A DNA stretch of 64,000 nucleotides from Oscarella lobularis (lineage: Eukaryota > Porifera > Homoscleromorpha > Homosclerophorida > Oscarellidae). A model generated the notes under the pieces. The model made no database searches. It saw nothing but the letters and a program-made list of their open reading frames with translations, and was not told the origin of the DNA. The first letter of the stretch is position 1. The number at the start of each line of letters is the position of its first letter. A program made the translations under genes and the position numbers. The stretch lies in assembly GCF_947507565.1 (NCBI RefSeq), contig NC_089186.1, positions 2,542,001 through 2,606,000 on the forward strand. Direction: 5' to 3'. Below are positions 45,312-57,030 of this stretch, in pieces.

Positions 45312-45782
45312 TTCTCACTCTTTTACTGCGTTGATTGCAGGCTTTATAAAGCCATCTAGACAGGTTTAGATCTATCTATTAGTTTATGAGCCTTCTCGGA
45401 CGTCTTTTACCTCGATTCGTCGCGTCTTGAGCTAATTCGCTAGGATTTACGCACTTTTACGCTTTGAAAACTAAGCGAACAATCTAAACGTGCGTGAAAC
45501 GAACGAGGAATCGTAGAATAAAAAGGAGAAAGCCTTACTTCCTTGGTGCTTCTTTATCCGGATCACGTGGTATTTCGAGATGTCACGTCTAAGGAATAAT
45601 ATAAAACGTAAAATTAACAAGTGTAACAACAATAACTAAAAAATTTGATGAAGCATCCAAACTAAAACATAGACATAGGCCAGCTAGAAACGCGACTTGA
45701 CTAATTTAAAAATCGTCAAACCCAGTAAAATAAACTTATTTGAGTACAGTTCTGCGTCAAAAGCTTCGAAAATATTGTCTAC
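45312..45782. other. 5' flank of SLC12A8 and 3' flank of ROCO F
   Basis: No separate gene is seen. The stretch is nearly identical to 60640-61111, marking the left edge of a recent duplication. Near 45555-45590 a minus-strand segment (ISKYHVIRIKKHQG) aligns with N-terminal sequence upstream of the broken SLC12A8 copies (IAIPCDLDKPANDEG near 56350-56395), so an extra upstream SLC12A8 exon is possible. Confidence 0.45.
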
Positions 45783-48700
45783 TTACTCCAAGTCTCCAAA
45801 CAGCTCTTCATACTTCTCTTCAATATTACTACGGTCCACACCGACCTTCTTAAACCAATTTAAAAGCTGGCCTACTGTACGTGATTTTGCCAGCTTCCAC
45901 GTATCTAACACCTTCAACATTCGTACGCTGTTGCCGCCATATGATTTACGAATGTCTTCGAGATCTTCCAAGCTGATGAGATACATACCGATCTCTTCCC
46001 ATTTTGATCCTCTCACGGCGGCGCACGCTCTCATTAAATTAACGGAGACTGGCTCTCCATCGGCCGGAAAAGTATCTGTAAAAGAATTTGAGAAAATAGC
46101 AGTGTAGTCTTAGAAATCAAATACTTAGAAGAGACGGCGCCGTAACGCGCTCGGTCTGTGGATCGGTGTTCTAAAAGTGATGAACAATTTAAAAAAACAG
46201 GAAAAAATACTAATAATCCTACCCTTAGAGAAAAGTCTTCCACTCTCTTAGAAGCGCTGCGACGTGGTGAGATTTCCTCTCTATCAGAGTCTCTGACCTA
46301 GACAACGATTGTATACAGAGATCAAAAATGAATTCCTTGCAAATACCTCCTCTTCAGTCGTCAGTATATACAAGTCGCGGACGGAAGAATGCTGACCATT
46401 CTCCGGACGAAACGAAAACAAGACGTGATCAAAAGCCTGCTGGTTTACCTTCGTCTCTACTTCAGCCATAGAGTAGATTGCCGGATCCTCGTCGAGCTGC
46501 TTAAGGTGCTTGCTGTCCAAGTAGAACCAGTTCAAAATAACTCCTGGGCTTCTCTCGTCGCACGCTCGCATTATCATGTCTTTAGTTTCGGCAAGGAACT
46601 CCCTTGCCACTTTGTCACATGCTCTTTTGCTCGACCAACGAAGGATGATATCGATGCAACAGTGTCCCTTCTTTATTCCTAATTCGATGCGACTCTCCAC
46701 CACTTTATCGTTAACGATTCTTACTAATTTGACGCCGTCTTTCCACGCCTCGCGTCTCGTCGGTTTGGCCATGCGAGAGCAGCGAGATTGAAAGACGACG
46801 AATGACGAAGGCGAGATGATATCGACGGGGAAAGAACACTCGTATCGCTGGCCACGATACACGTCAAACATTGGATCTTCAACCCAGGCGTCGCGACGAA
46901 TTGACTGTTGAAGAAGAGCGGGAATCTGGAACTTTCCGGGTGAGTTTTCCACAGGAATGCACAGATCTAGACACAGAAGAACTTGAATCGCTTCTTCGAC
47001 TGTCACCGTATTTGAAGACGGTGTTCCCCTTTTCTTGAGGTCGTCGTCAAATGCTTTCAAAGCCGACTCAATGTCTTCTAATGACACTTCGCCGGAGTTT
47101 TGGGACGGCATGCCGAACGGGAAGTAGGGTGGAGCGAGGAGTGGACCGACGACATTATGACACAACCAGAGCGGTCGAGGACAAATTTGAGGACCCAGAT
47201 TCACAATCTATGCCAAAATAAGAGCATGGAATAAGAAGAGTTTGATTACTTACTATTCCAGACGAGTCGAGATATTCAACGGAGACTTTTTTCTGGGTTT
47301 CATTTAAATGGATGCCGATGTCTTCGACAACCCACTTCACAAATTCTTCTGACGTCATAAAATTGCGCAATGAAGACTCTTCATCTTCGTCAGAAAGACA
47401 GATCTTCTCTTCAATGACGTGGCAAAGCTTGGGCACCTCATTGGCTTTCTGCATGTCAAAATAACGTTTTGAATTAAATATTTAGGCTATACAGTACAGT
47501 ACCGCTAGCATATTTTCACGAATAGCTTTCAGCTTTTCCCGGAAGTCGTTCATGCGAAGTGAATTGCTTTTACTGCAATCCATTTCAAACAAGAGTAAAA
47601 TTTTAAACGTGTCTTTGAAGTCTTTTTGGAGAATTTGTGCGACTCGTTTCAGTTGGAAACTTACTTCAATTCCCGCCTCCTCTTCAAAATCAATTAAATT
47701 GAAAATGATAAAAAGACGAAGACGTGACGTCAGATGAGAGGAAAGGGTGCGAAGCGCAGCCTTCACAAACGCGCACCAATAACGCCCAATCTCAAGAAGA
47801 ACGATTTCTGACGTCATCTGTTGCCCATCGCGAAAGCGAAGAACAAGAACAAAGATTGTATTTGGTTGGCGGAAGAAGAGACCGTGTGCGCTGTGGAATG
47901 TCGGTTGAGCACCAAAATCCCACGTTGATCCTTTGCCCACTCCCTCAATTTCACAATTGTGAATTTGCACACCTGGAGTGCGATCTTCTTCTCCGGGTGG
48001 GGGAAGACCAAGTAGAAGAAGAGAATTCACCAACGTCGTTTTTCCCGCCATTTCATTTCCAATTACGCACAATTTAATTGAATCCAGACGAACTTTTTCT
48101 CGTTGAAGAACGGAAAATCGGGCGGCGTCCTATTAAAGTAATTACATACAGGAACTGAATCAAGACGATGACGTACGTAATGCTGTCGAAGGAGAGCTCT
48201 GATTTCACCATCATGTGCCAACTCATAAGGCGTGTTTCCGTTCTAAAGTTCACGTTTATAGATTCTCTTTAAATTACAAGAAAACTCGTCACCTGGTCTT
48301 GACACGTGACGTCACAACCGTTCTCAATCAATAGACAAATAATTGATCTAGTCATTTTATAGTTTTGCGCAGCGATATGCAATGCATTGTGTTCATTCTA
48401 CAAAGATTTGAATAGAGAACGAGTAAGCAATGAACATTTTGACTAACCTTGTCTCTGAGGAAAACATCAGCTCCTAATTCAATTAGTTGCTGAATGACGA
48501 CGAAAGAAGGATCAAGATAACATGCGTACAATAAGGGTGTCCTTCCCTTCTAAAAATAGAATTGCTAAACGAAATGCAAAGTATAGTAAGAAAGCGACCT
48601 TATCAACAGAATTGATATCAATGCCTTTCTCAATGACAAGATATCGAAGAACATCTTTCACTTCGTCATCTTTACACTTTGAAGGTTTGATGGCATAAAA

Positions 48701-50003
48701 CAAAGCCGTCTGCCCATACTGAATAAACAAGACGGCGATTTGTTCATAGAATTTGTAGCAAATAAAAAAAGCCATCCTACGTGATCCTTTGGTCGACAGT
48801 CCGCTCCTTTTTTATCCAAGTAGCAAACTTTCGCTGAACGATTGATGGAACTTGCACACGCGAACATAAAAAGCGTTATGCCCCTCTGAAGATGAAATAA
48901 GAATACCAGTGTTACAAGTGAAATCTTCTAACCATGTTGACGCTATTGATATGAGCGCGGTGTTCCATGAGCCATTTCACGACAAAAATGCTTCCATTCA
49001 AGCAGGCACGATGCAGAGGAGTCTCCCCACTCTATTACAAATATTGCACATGTATCAAACAAAAGCACATCATGTATCACCTTATTAGCAGCATTGACAC
49101 TCAATCCCTTTTCATTGACAAGATAATGAAAAATCTCGTTTGCTTTTTCAAATGACAAAAATAGATTTTCAGCGGCCCAAAACTATAAATCAAAAGTTAA
49201 TTGTTGCGAGAGGGTTGATATCAATTCTATTACAATATCACGTGGTGACAAAATGTATCCATGTTCTTCGAGACAGACCATTTTCTTTATTGTGTCAACG
49301 GAACTTCCACAGGCAAAATAATATGGCGTATGTCCATCCTAAACAAGACTGATGAGTGAAATCACATGAAATCAATTCCAAGTCGTACTCCATCTTCCAC
49401 GTTGATATTTGTACGGTGAGTGACGAGCCATTCAACGCCAAAAATATTTCCCCACCAACACGCACAGTGAAGTGGGCGGAGTCCAATCTGCATCCACGCA
49501 TCAATTAATTTACAAATCCAAAACGTATTCATACAATGGCTGATTTCTCTTCAATGTGTTGATTCTTTTGCTCAATCGCATAAGAGAGCCAATCATCGGC
49601 TTCCTCCGCCGAATCAAACTCTCTTCCCGCCACATAGTGAAATAATGAAGAGCCGAACTAACGAAAAGGAGAATACAATGGTGTGCAGCGATGCAAAACG
49701 CAACCATTCCATACCTGCCAAGATCGAAATCCTTTTTCCGTAGAAAGAAAACTCTCCAATTCATTCGAATTTCTATTCTCTATTATCATCGCCAATCGAT
49801 CAATGGTAGAAAAAACAGACGAGATGCCTCTCTGCCTCTGCAAACAACAAGTCTTTGCCAATAACAGTTTTAGAAGAGCGAAATCGTTTCGGGGAATTCT
49901 ACGGATTCTTTTCGCGACAAAAACGAATCTCATCTTAGAAGCGACAATCTTGCTGTTCGATCGAACTCTATTATCGTTTTACAAGCAGCGGTTCCACGTC
50001 CAT
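45783..50003 (-). CDS. ROCO gene F (second subfamily; ankyrin-Roc-COR-death domain)
   Basis: Minus strand. The proposed start is the ATG at 50001-50003 (MDVEPLL then GTAAAA), less sure than in the other genes because the 5' end abuts an SLC12A8 fragment. Leader exon about 49740-49860; ankyrin exons about 49490-48150. Roc exon about 47505-48125 with GNEMAGKTT, WDFGAQ and NLID, so the guanine-contacting Asp is kept. COR exons about 47265-47455 and 46355-47205 with RPLWLCHNVVG. Two small linker exons (about 46125-46165 and 46228-46300), rich in Ser, Arg and acidic residues (EEISPRRSASKRVED), lie between COR and the death domain and are absent from A-E. The death domain is at 45783-46070 (FPADGEPVSVNLMRACAAVR). 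It ends GGAGTAAGTAG. Confidence 0.8.
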
Positions 50004-50019
50004 CTTCGCTTCTAATCTA

Positions 50020-50440
50020 CTCACAAGACTCACGTATAGTAAAAAAGTTCGTTTTCCGCAACAGTTTGTCCTTGAAGTTGTACAGTTGTATGAGGAAGCT
50101 AAGCGTGTGGAGGCGGGGCTCTCTATCGTTCTTACCTCGTGAAATAGCTCGCTGTCTTCGTCGTCGATCGCTGTTACGCGAATTTGAGGCGACGATCTTC
50201 CGCTTGAGCGACGCTGCGACGCGGGCGTCGACTTGGGCGACGTAGAAATCGGTGGAAACGGCTCGAGCTTCATCGTTTCCGCCATAGAGACCCCGTTCGA
50301 CGAATTTTTGCTTTTTCAGTGCTTCGATTCGTCGACTCGTCGCTTCGTCGCTCCGTCGATTCTTCGCTTCTTGAGCGGAGACTGAGTTCTTCCTTCGAAC
50401 TTGCTTATTTATCTGGGTCACATGGTATTTAGAGATCTGT
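50020..50440 (-). pseudogene. SLC12A8 5' fragment (exon 1 and part of exon 2)
   Basis: The exon 1 copy (about 50131-50290) reads [20 protein letters not shown] to SELFHE with its donor intact. A partial exon 2 (about 50035-50090; KDKLLRKTNFF) follows, where the PWWKTNFF motif is damaged, and the copy then ends at the 5' end of ROCO F. Upstream sequence RRSDEATSRRIEA (about 50310-50350) is out of frame with MAETMK by a small indel. It cannot encode a transporter. Confidence 0.75.
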
Positions 50441-50644
50441 GTCCGCCGTTCATACGTCACTCGCGTGGCGATGTTACGTCACAATTTCTAAAGATAGAAA
50501 TCTGACCGGCCCCCATGCAGTCAAACCCGTATTCAACCGGTTTACAAATTCGCGCCTCTACGTACAAGAATGTTAATTAAAAAATACAATATACGTCAAT
50601 GAGTTAAAATTAAAACGAGTAGAGAAGCTTTTCGAACCAACCAC

Positions 50645-53600
50645 TTACTCCGAGTCCCCAAACAGCTCTTCATATTTGTCTTCAATTGTACGACGGTTCA
50701 CGCCCACCTGCTTAAACCACTTCAATAGCTCGCCTACTGTGGGTGATTTTTCCAGCTTCCACGCTTCTAGAACCTTGAACATGAGCACTTCGTTGCCGCC
50801 ATATGATTTACGAATGTCATCAAGAGCATTTGGACAGATATAAATAGAGATGGCTTCCCATTTCGATCCTTGAACCGCCGCACATGCTTGAATCAATTTC
50901 ACTGAAACCAATTCTTTATCCGCAGGAAAGACTCCTAATCATAGAATTTGATAAGTGAAAATTACACGGAAATTGTGTAGAACTTTCGTACTTTTAGCGG
51001 ACGACGTAGTCATGACATTAACGACTGGACGTGTGTTCTGAAAAACTCGCGTAAAGACTACAACTATACAACAAAACGCAGCCACAAATACCTTTATAAA
51101 TTCGTGACGTCTAGTCCCACGTGTGCTCGGAAATGATGAAGTTTCTCCGGTATCAGCGACTATGTCCTAGAGTGAATAATTTTCTCACAGTGTAATTAAT
51201 AGGGAATTTTTTTGCCTTTTCTTCAGTCTCATTTATTATAGCTAAATCTCTGACAGGAGAGTAATGACGTTGTTCAGGACGAATTGAGAAAAGAACGTGA
51301 TCAAAAACGTTCTTCTTTACCTTCGTCTCTACGTCAGACAAAGAGTAGATTGCTGGATCTTCGTCGAGTAGTTTTAGATGCTTGCTGTCCAAGTAGAACC
51401 AGTTCAGAATAACTCCTGGGCTTCTCTCGTCGCACGCTCGCATTATCATGTCTTTAATTTCGGCAAGGAACTCCTTCGCCACTTCCTCGCATGCTCTTTT
51501 GCTCGACCAACGAAGGATGATATCGATGCAACAGTGTCCCTTCTTTATTCCTAATTCGATGCGACTCTCCACCACTTTATCGTCAACAATTCTTACTAAT
51601 TTGACGCCGTCTTTCCACGCCTCGCGACTCGTTGGTTTGGACATGCGAGAGCAGCGAGATTGAAAGACGACAAATGACGACGGCGAGATGATATCGACGG
51701 AGAGAGAGCATTCGTATCGCTGGCCACGATACACGTCAAACATTGCGTCTTCGACCCAGGAGCCTTTAGGAATTGAATGCTGAAGTAGAGCGGGAATCTG
51801 GAACTTTCCGGGTGACTTTTCCACTTCAATGCACAGATCTAGACAAAGAAGAACCCAAATCGCTTCTTTGGCTGTCACCGTATTAGAAGATGGTGTTCCT
51901 CTCTTCTTCAGGTCGTCCTTAAATGCTCTCAAAGCCGACTCAATGTCTCTTAACGACACTTCGCCGGATTTTTGAGACGGCATGCCGAACGGGAAGTAGG
52001 GCGGAGCGAGAAGTGGACCGACCACATTATGACACAACCAGAGTGGTCGAGGACAAATTTGAGGACCCAGATTCACAATCTATGTGACAATAATAGCATG
52101 GAATTATAAGACTTTTATTACTTACTATTCCAGACGAGTCAAGATATTCAACGGATACTTTTCTCTCGTCTTCATTTAGAGTGATGCCAACATCTTCGAC
52201 AACCCACTTCTCAAATTCTTTTAACGTCAGAAAATTGTGCAATGGCGACTTCCTTTTCTCATCAGGAAGACAGAGATTCTCTTCAATGGCATGGCAAAGT
52301 TTGGGCACGCCATCGGCTTTCTGCATACCAAAATAGCGCTCAAATTAAATATTTAGGCGACTAGGTGACTCACTCTACCTCGAGCATATTTTCACGAATT
52401 GCTTTCAGCCTTTCCCGGAAGTCGTTCATGCGAAGTGAATAGCTTTTACTGCAATCCATTTCAAACAAGTGTAAAATTTCAAACGTGTCTTTGAACTCTT
52501 CCTGGAGAGTTTCAAACACTCGTTTCAGTTGGAAACTTACTTCAATTCCCGTCTCCTCTTCAAAATCAATTAAATTGAAAATGATCAAAAGACGAAGACG
52601 TGACGTCATACGAGAGGAAAGGGTGCGAAGCGCCGCTTTCACAAACGCACACCAATAGCGCCCAATCTCAAGAAGAACGATTTCTGACGTCATCTGTTGC
52701 CCATGGCGAAAGCGAAGAACAAGAACGAAGATTGTATTGGATTGGCGGAAGAAGAGACCGTGTGCACTGTGGAATGTTGGTTGAGCACCAAAATCCCACG
52801 TCGATCCTTTGCCAACTCCTGGAATTTCACAATTGTGAATTTGCACACCTGGAGTGCGATCTTCTTCTCTGGGAAGGGATTGATTGAGTTGAAGAAGAGA
52901 ATTCACCAACGTCGTTTTCCCCGCCATTTCATTTCCAATCACGCACAATTTAATCGAATCTTGACGAACCATTTCTCGTTGAAGAACGGAAAATCGGGCA
53001 GCGTCCTATTAATTTAAATACATACGGGAAATGAATCAAAATGATGACGTACGTAATGCTGTCGAAGGAGAGCTCTTCTTTCACCATCAAGTGCCACCTC
53101 ATAAGGTGCCTTTCCGTTCTGAAATTCACGTTTATAAATTATTTTCAATTAGGAATAAAAACACGTCACCTTGTCTTGACACGTGACGTCACAACCCTTC
53201 TTAATCAATAGATCAATAACTGATGCGTCTACTCTTGGATAGCTTTGTGCAACCATATGCAATGCATTTTGTTTGTTCTACAAAGATTTGAATAGAGAAC
53301 GATTGAGAAATGAGAATTTTCACTAACCTTATTTCTGACAGAGACATCAGCTCCTAATTCAATTATTTGCTGAATGACAAGGAAAGAAGGATGTTCCTTA
53401 TATGCGTACAATAAGGGTGTCCCCCCCTCCTAAAAATAGGATTAACAGACAAAAATGCAAAATATCGTAAGTATGCGACCTCATCAAAAGAATTGATATC
53501 AATGCCTTTCTCAATGACAAGATATCGAAGAACATCTTTCACTTCGTCATCTTCACACTTTGAGGGAAGGATAGCATAAAACAAAGCCGTCTTCCCTCTC

Positions 53601-54933
53601 TGAATAAAAAAGACGGCGATTTGTTGATTGAATTTGTAGCAAATAAAAAACATCTCACTTCATCTTTTGCTTGACAGTTTGCTCCTTTTTCATCCAAGTA
53701 AAGAACTTTCGCTGAACGATTGATGGAACTTCTACACGCCAACATCAAAGGCGTTTCGCCCCACTGAAGATGAAATAAGAATAAAAGTATCACAAGTGAA
53801 ATCTTCTGACATTGCTGACGCTGTTGATATCAGCGTAGTGTTCCACGAGCCATTTCACTCCAAAAATGCTTCCCTCTGAGGAGGCAAGATGCAGAGGAGT
53901 TTCCCCTTTCTATTACAAATATATTACATGTAGCAAAAAAAAGAACATCATGTATCACTATTTCTTCAATAGCATTGACACTTAATCCTTTTTTATTAAC
54001 AAGATAATTAAAAATCTCATTTGCTTTTTCAGATGAAGAAAATTGATTTTCAGCTACCCAAACCTATAAATCAAAAGTTATTGTTGCGAGAGGGTTGATA
54101 TCAATTCTGTTACAATATCAGATGGTGACAAAATGTATCCATGTTCTTCGAGATAGAACATTTTCTTCATTGTGTCAACGGAACTTCCACAGGCATGAGA
54201 ATATGGCGTACGTCCAAACTAAAAAAGAGTGATGAGTGAAACCATATGAAATCAATTCCAAGTCATACGAGGTCTTTCACGTTGATATTTGCACCGTGAT
54301 TGACGAGCCATTCAACGCCAAAAATATTTCCCCACTTGCACGCACAGTAAAGTGGGCGGGGTCCATCCTGCATCCATGAATCAATTAATTTACCAATCCA
54401 AAACGTATTCATACAAATCCTGATTTTTTTTCAATGTCTTGATTCTTTTGCTCAAGCGCACAAGTGAGCCATTCATCGGCTAATTCCGCCGAATCAAACT
54501 CTCTTCCCGCCACATAGTGAAGTAATGACAAGTCATCATAGACGTACTAACGAAAAGGAGAATAGAATGGTCTGCTGGGATGAAAAACGCGACCATTTCA
54601 TACCTGATCAGATCGAAATCCTTTTGCTGTAGAAAGAAAACGGAGCAATTCATCCTCATTTCCCCACCCTTTGATTATTATCTTGGCCAATCGCTCGATC
54701 GTGGAACGAACAGACGAGATCCCTCTCTGCCTCTGCGCAAACAACAAGTCTTTGCCAATAACAGTTTTAGAAGAGCGAAATCGTTTCGGGGAATTCTACG
54801 GATTCTTTTCGCGAAAAAACGAATCTCATCTTAAAAGCGACAATCTTCCCGTTCGATCGCACTCTATGAATCGACTTACAAGCAGCGGTTCCACGTCTAT
54901 CTTCGCTTCTTTCGCCGAAGAGAATTTACTCAT
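50645..54933 (-). CDS. ROCO gene G (second subfamily)
   Basis: Minus strand. ATG 54931-54933 (MSKFSSAKEAKIDVEPLL, donor GTAAGT). Leader exon (about 54605-54735) RQRGISSVRSTIERLAKII...GFRSDQ, then the YVAGREFDSAELADEW exon. Ankyrin exons about 54375-53020. Roc exon about 52372-53005 with GNEMAGKTT, WDFGAQ, NLID and C-terminal MDCSKS. COR exons about 52130-52325 and 51225-52080. Linker exons about 50990-51165 (DTGETSSFPSTRGTRRHEF) precede the death domain (50645-50935; VFPADKELVSVKLIQACAAV). The death domain clearly differs from that of F and H. It ends GGAGTAAGTGG, so the donor-like end is kept. Confidence 0.82.
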
Positions 54934-55169
54934 TACACATATGATGTGCGCATGCGCAACGCTTAATAATTTCGATGCCCGTATAGTATTGACCCAGCGC
55001 GCCACGCCCTCATAATGTCCACGAAAGGAATACAGAAGAAACGTCATCCCCTCTCAAATCTTGATTACTTTGAACACAATCCCTCAGCATCATCAATCGA
55101 TGAGCCTTCTCGGACTTCTTTACCTCAAGTCGTCTTCGGAAGTGCGAATTTATCACTATATGAGCTAAA

Positions 55170-56415
55170 TCTGGTTTGCGCAGATCGCCATGACAACAGC
55201 TGCTGTGGTGAAGAAAACGACAAAATGTCTCATCTTTGAATTCTGGATCTTGATTGGCCTTCCAAAGTTCCGCTTTATAACCCTTCAATCCGTCCGCTAA
55301 AAGAAACAAATTCAAAATGTACAAATGAATTGTTATTTTAATTAACCTTCGTTTGAATGTGAAAATGAACCAATGATAAAATTGAGTACAGAGAGTCCAA
55401 TGATCATGAGAAGTTGTAGTCGAATGACAAACTTGACTCCAGCGAGAACGATGACAAAAAGTGAAGTGACAGTAAGAAAACCAATGCCCCGGACTGCCCA
55501 CGTCGAATCCCAGCCAAATGTCAATGCCACTGCCTCACCCAATCCAATTCCATATAAGGAAATGGAGATTGCCTTATATGAGAACAATTATACTGATTAA
55601 TTATTTTTATTTTTATATTACCTGTCCGAAGACGTATAGTGTTCCCAGAACGCCTCCAAATCTTCCTCCCAAGACGTGAGAAAGAACGAAGTAGACGCCA
55701 CCTGGACCCACTTGAACTCGAGAACATAATCCAATCACAGAGAACGTTGTTATAAGAGACACGCCCACTGTGAGAAAAATCATGAGAGCAGAGAGACCAA
55801 GGCCAGCATTGCCCTTAGAAAAAATTCAATTAATAAATTCAAATTATTTATTATTTATGTGTGATGTTTCTTACGACCATCCAACCGGATCTGAGGAAGA
55901 TTACGACTCCAAATATGTTTAGGATGCATGATGTGAAAACGCCTGGAATTCAGATCTTAAATATGCATTTATGACGTCGTGGCGTTTTCTCACCGTCTCA
56001 CGTTCCGAAACGAATTGGTTCGCGTATGAAGAAGTTTGTTTTCCACCACGGTTTGTCCTTGTCCTGTGTATGGGGAAGCTTAGCGTGTGGGGGCGTGGTT
56101 CTCCTTCGATCTTACCTCGTGTAATTCGCGAAATAGTTCGCTTTCTTCGTCGTCGATCGCTGTTACGCGAATTTGAGGCGACGATCGTCCGCTTGAGCGA
56201 CGTTGCGATGCGGGCGTCGATTCGGGCGACGTAGAAATCGGCGGAAACGGCTCGAGTTCCATCGTTTCCGCCATAGAAACGCCGTCCGACAATTTTCGCG
56301 CTTTCGCTGCTTCTATTCGTCGCTTCGTCGCTTCGTCGCGTCTTGAAAGGAGTCTTCCTTCGTCGTTTGCTGGTTTATCGAGATCACATGGTATTGCGAT
56401 ATTGTTATCCGCCAT
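55170..56415 (-). pseudogene. Partial, inactivated SLC12A8 copy
   Basis: Exons and introns of the 5' half of SLC12A8 are copied almost base for base. Exon 1 reads [20 protein letters not shown] to LFRELHE, here with an in-frame upstream extension from an ATG at 56415. Exon 2 has PIRFGT followed by TGA at 55998-56000, where the intact gene has TGG. Further exons run to [16 protein letters not shown]. The exon at 55170-55295 has a deletion that removes part of [19 protein letters not shown] and shifts the frame. The later transmembrane exons are absent. It sits directly upstream of ROCO G. Confidence 0.82.
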
Positions 56416-56639
56416 CTTGGGTGTGGTTGATCATGCTTCAGTCGCGTGGCGATGTTGCATCATTTTTTCTAAGGATGCCGCCGGTCAAACCTGTATCAAA
56501 ACCGGTTTAGAATTCTCACCTAAATCGTCAAACGAATGAGCGCGCTGCATTTGACACCACGTGACACCGCGGACCAATGAGCGCGCTGGGGGAATGCGTG
56601 GGGCGCGCTTTTTAAAATAACGAGCGAGCACACCGATTC

Positions 56640-57030
56640 TTCAGTTGCGGCTGAGGGTGGGTGCGGCGTGGAGCAATCTGCGTCTCATCCTTGAGAGGAC
56701 TGGCTCGGGGGCTTTGGCAGAAGGCAAGGACGGATAGTTGGATTCTCAGCGTGGCCCACGGTTAATTCCGTGCCGGAGCCTGCAAGCAGGGCGATGGGGG
56801 GCTTCGGCCTCGGTCTACGCACTGGGCAAACGGATCGTTTGAGGTCTTATTGTCGTCAACAAGCACGAACCGCGCTAAGCTGAGCGGTCAGGCTGGGGCA
56901 TAAAACGTACCGTGGAGGGGGGGAAAAGAGGGGAGAAGAAAAAGGAAAGAAAAGAAGTTTAAAAATAAAGTAGAAGGCGGAAAAAAGGTTCTTATAGCAT
57001 TTCGCACCTTGCCAGTTAACGGGCGACGTT
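56640..57030 (+). ncRNA. Candidate structured non-coding RNA, family unknown
   Basis: GC-rich, no convincing ORF, with several self-complementary segments: CACGG-TTAATT-CCGTG near 56759-56775, GGCTTCGGCC (a UUCG-type tetraloop) near 56801-56810 and AAACG-GAT-CGTTT near 56828-56840. A TATA-like TTTTTAAAATAA at about 56610-56621 lies about 25-30 bases before the start of the structured block, and the first T-run is TTTTTT at 57029. Together these look like a type 3 RNA polymerase III gene. I do not recognise RNase P, MRP, SRP, 7SK or telomerase RNA signatures. A purine-rich tract (56920-56960) lies inside. The strand is inferred. Confidence 0.3.

Noticed and set aside
50131-50290. SLC12A8 exon-1 copies as independent functional genes
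   Set aside because: They are followed by damaged or missing exon 2 and no transmembrane exons.
56640-56770. RNase MRP-like 3' end (ATTCTCAGCGTGGC resembles the human MRP end)
   Set aside because: The match is short, the needed core elements and spacing are not seen, and the element would be far too short; kept only as an unknown ncRNA candidate.
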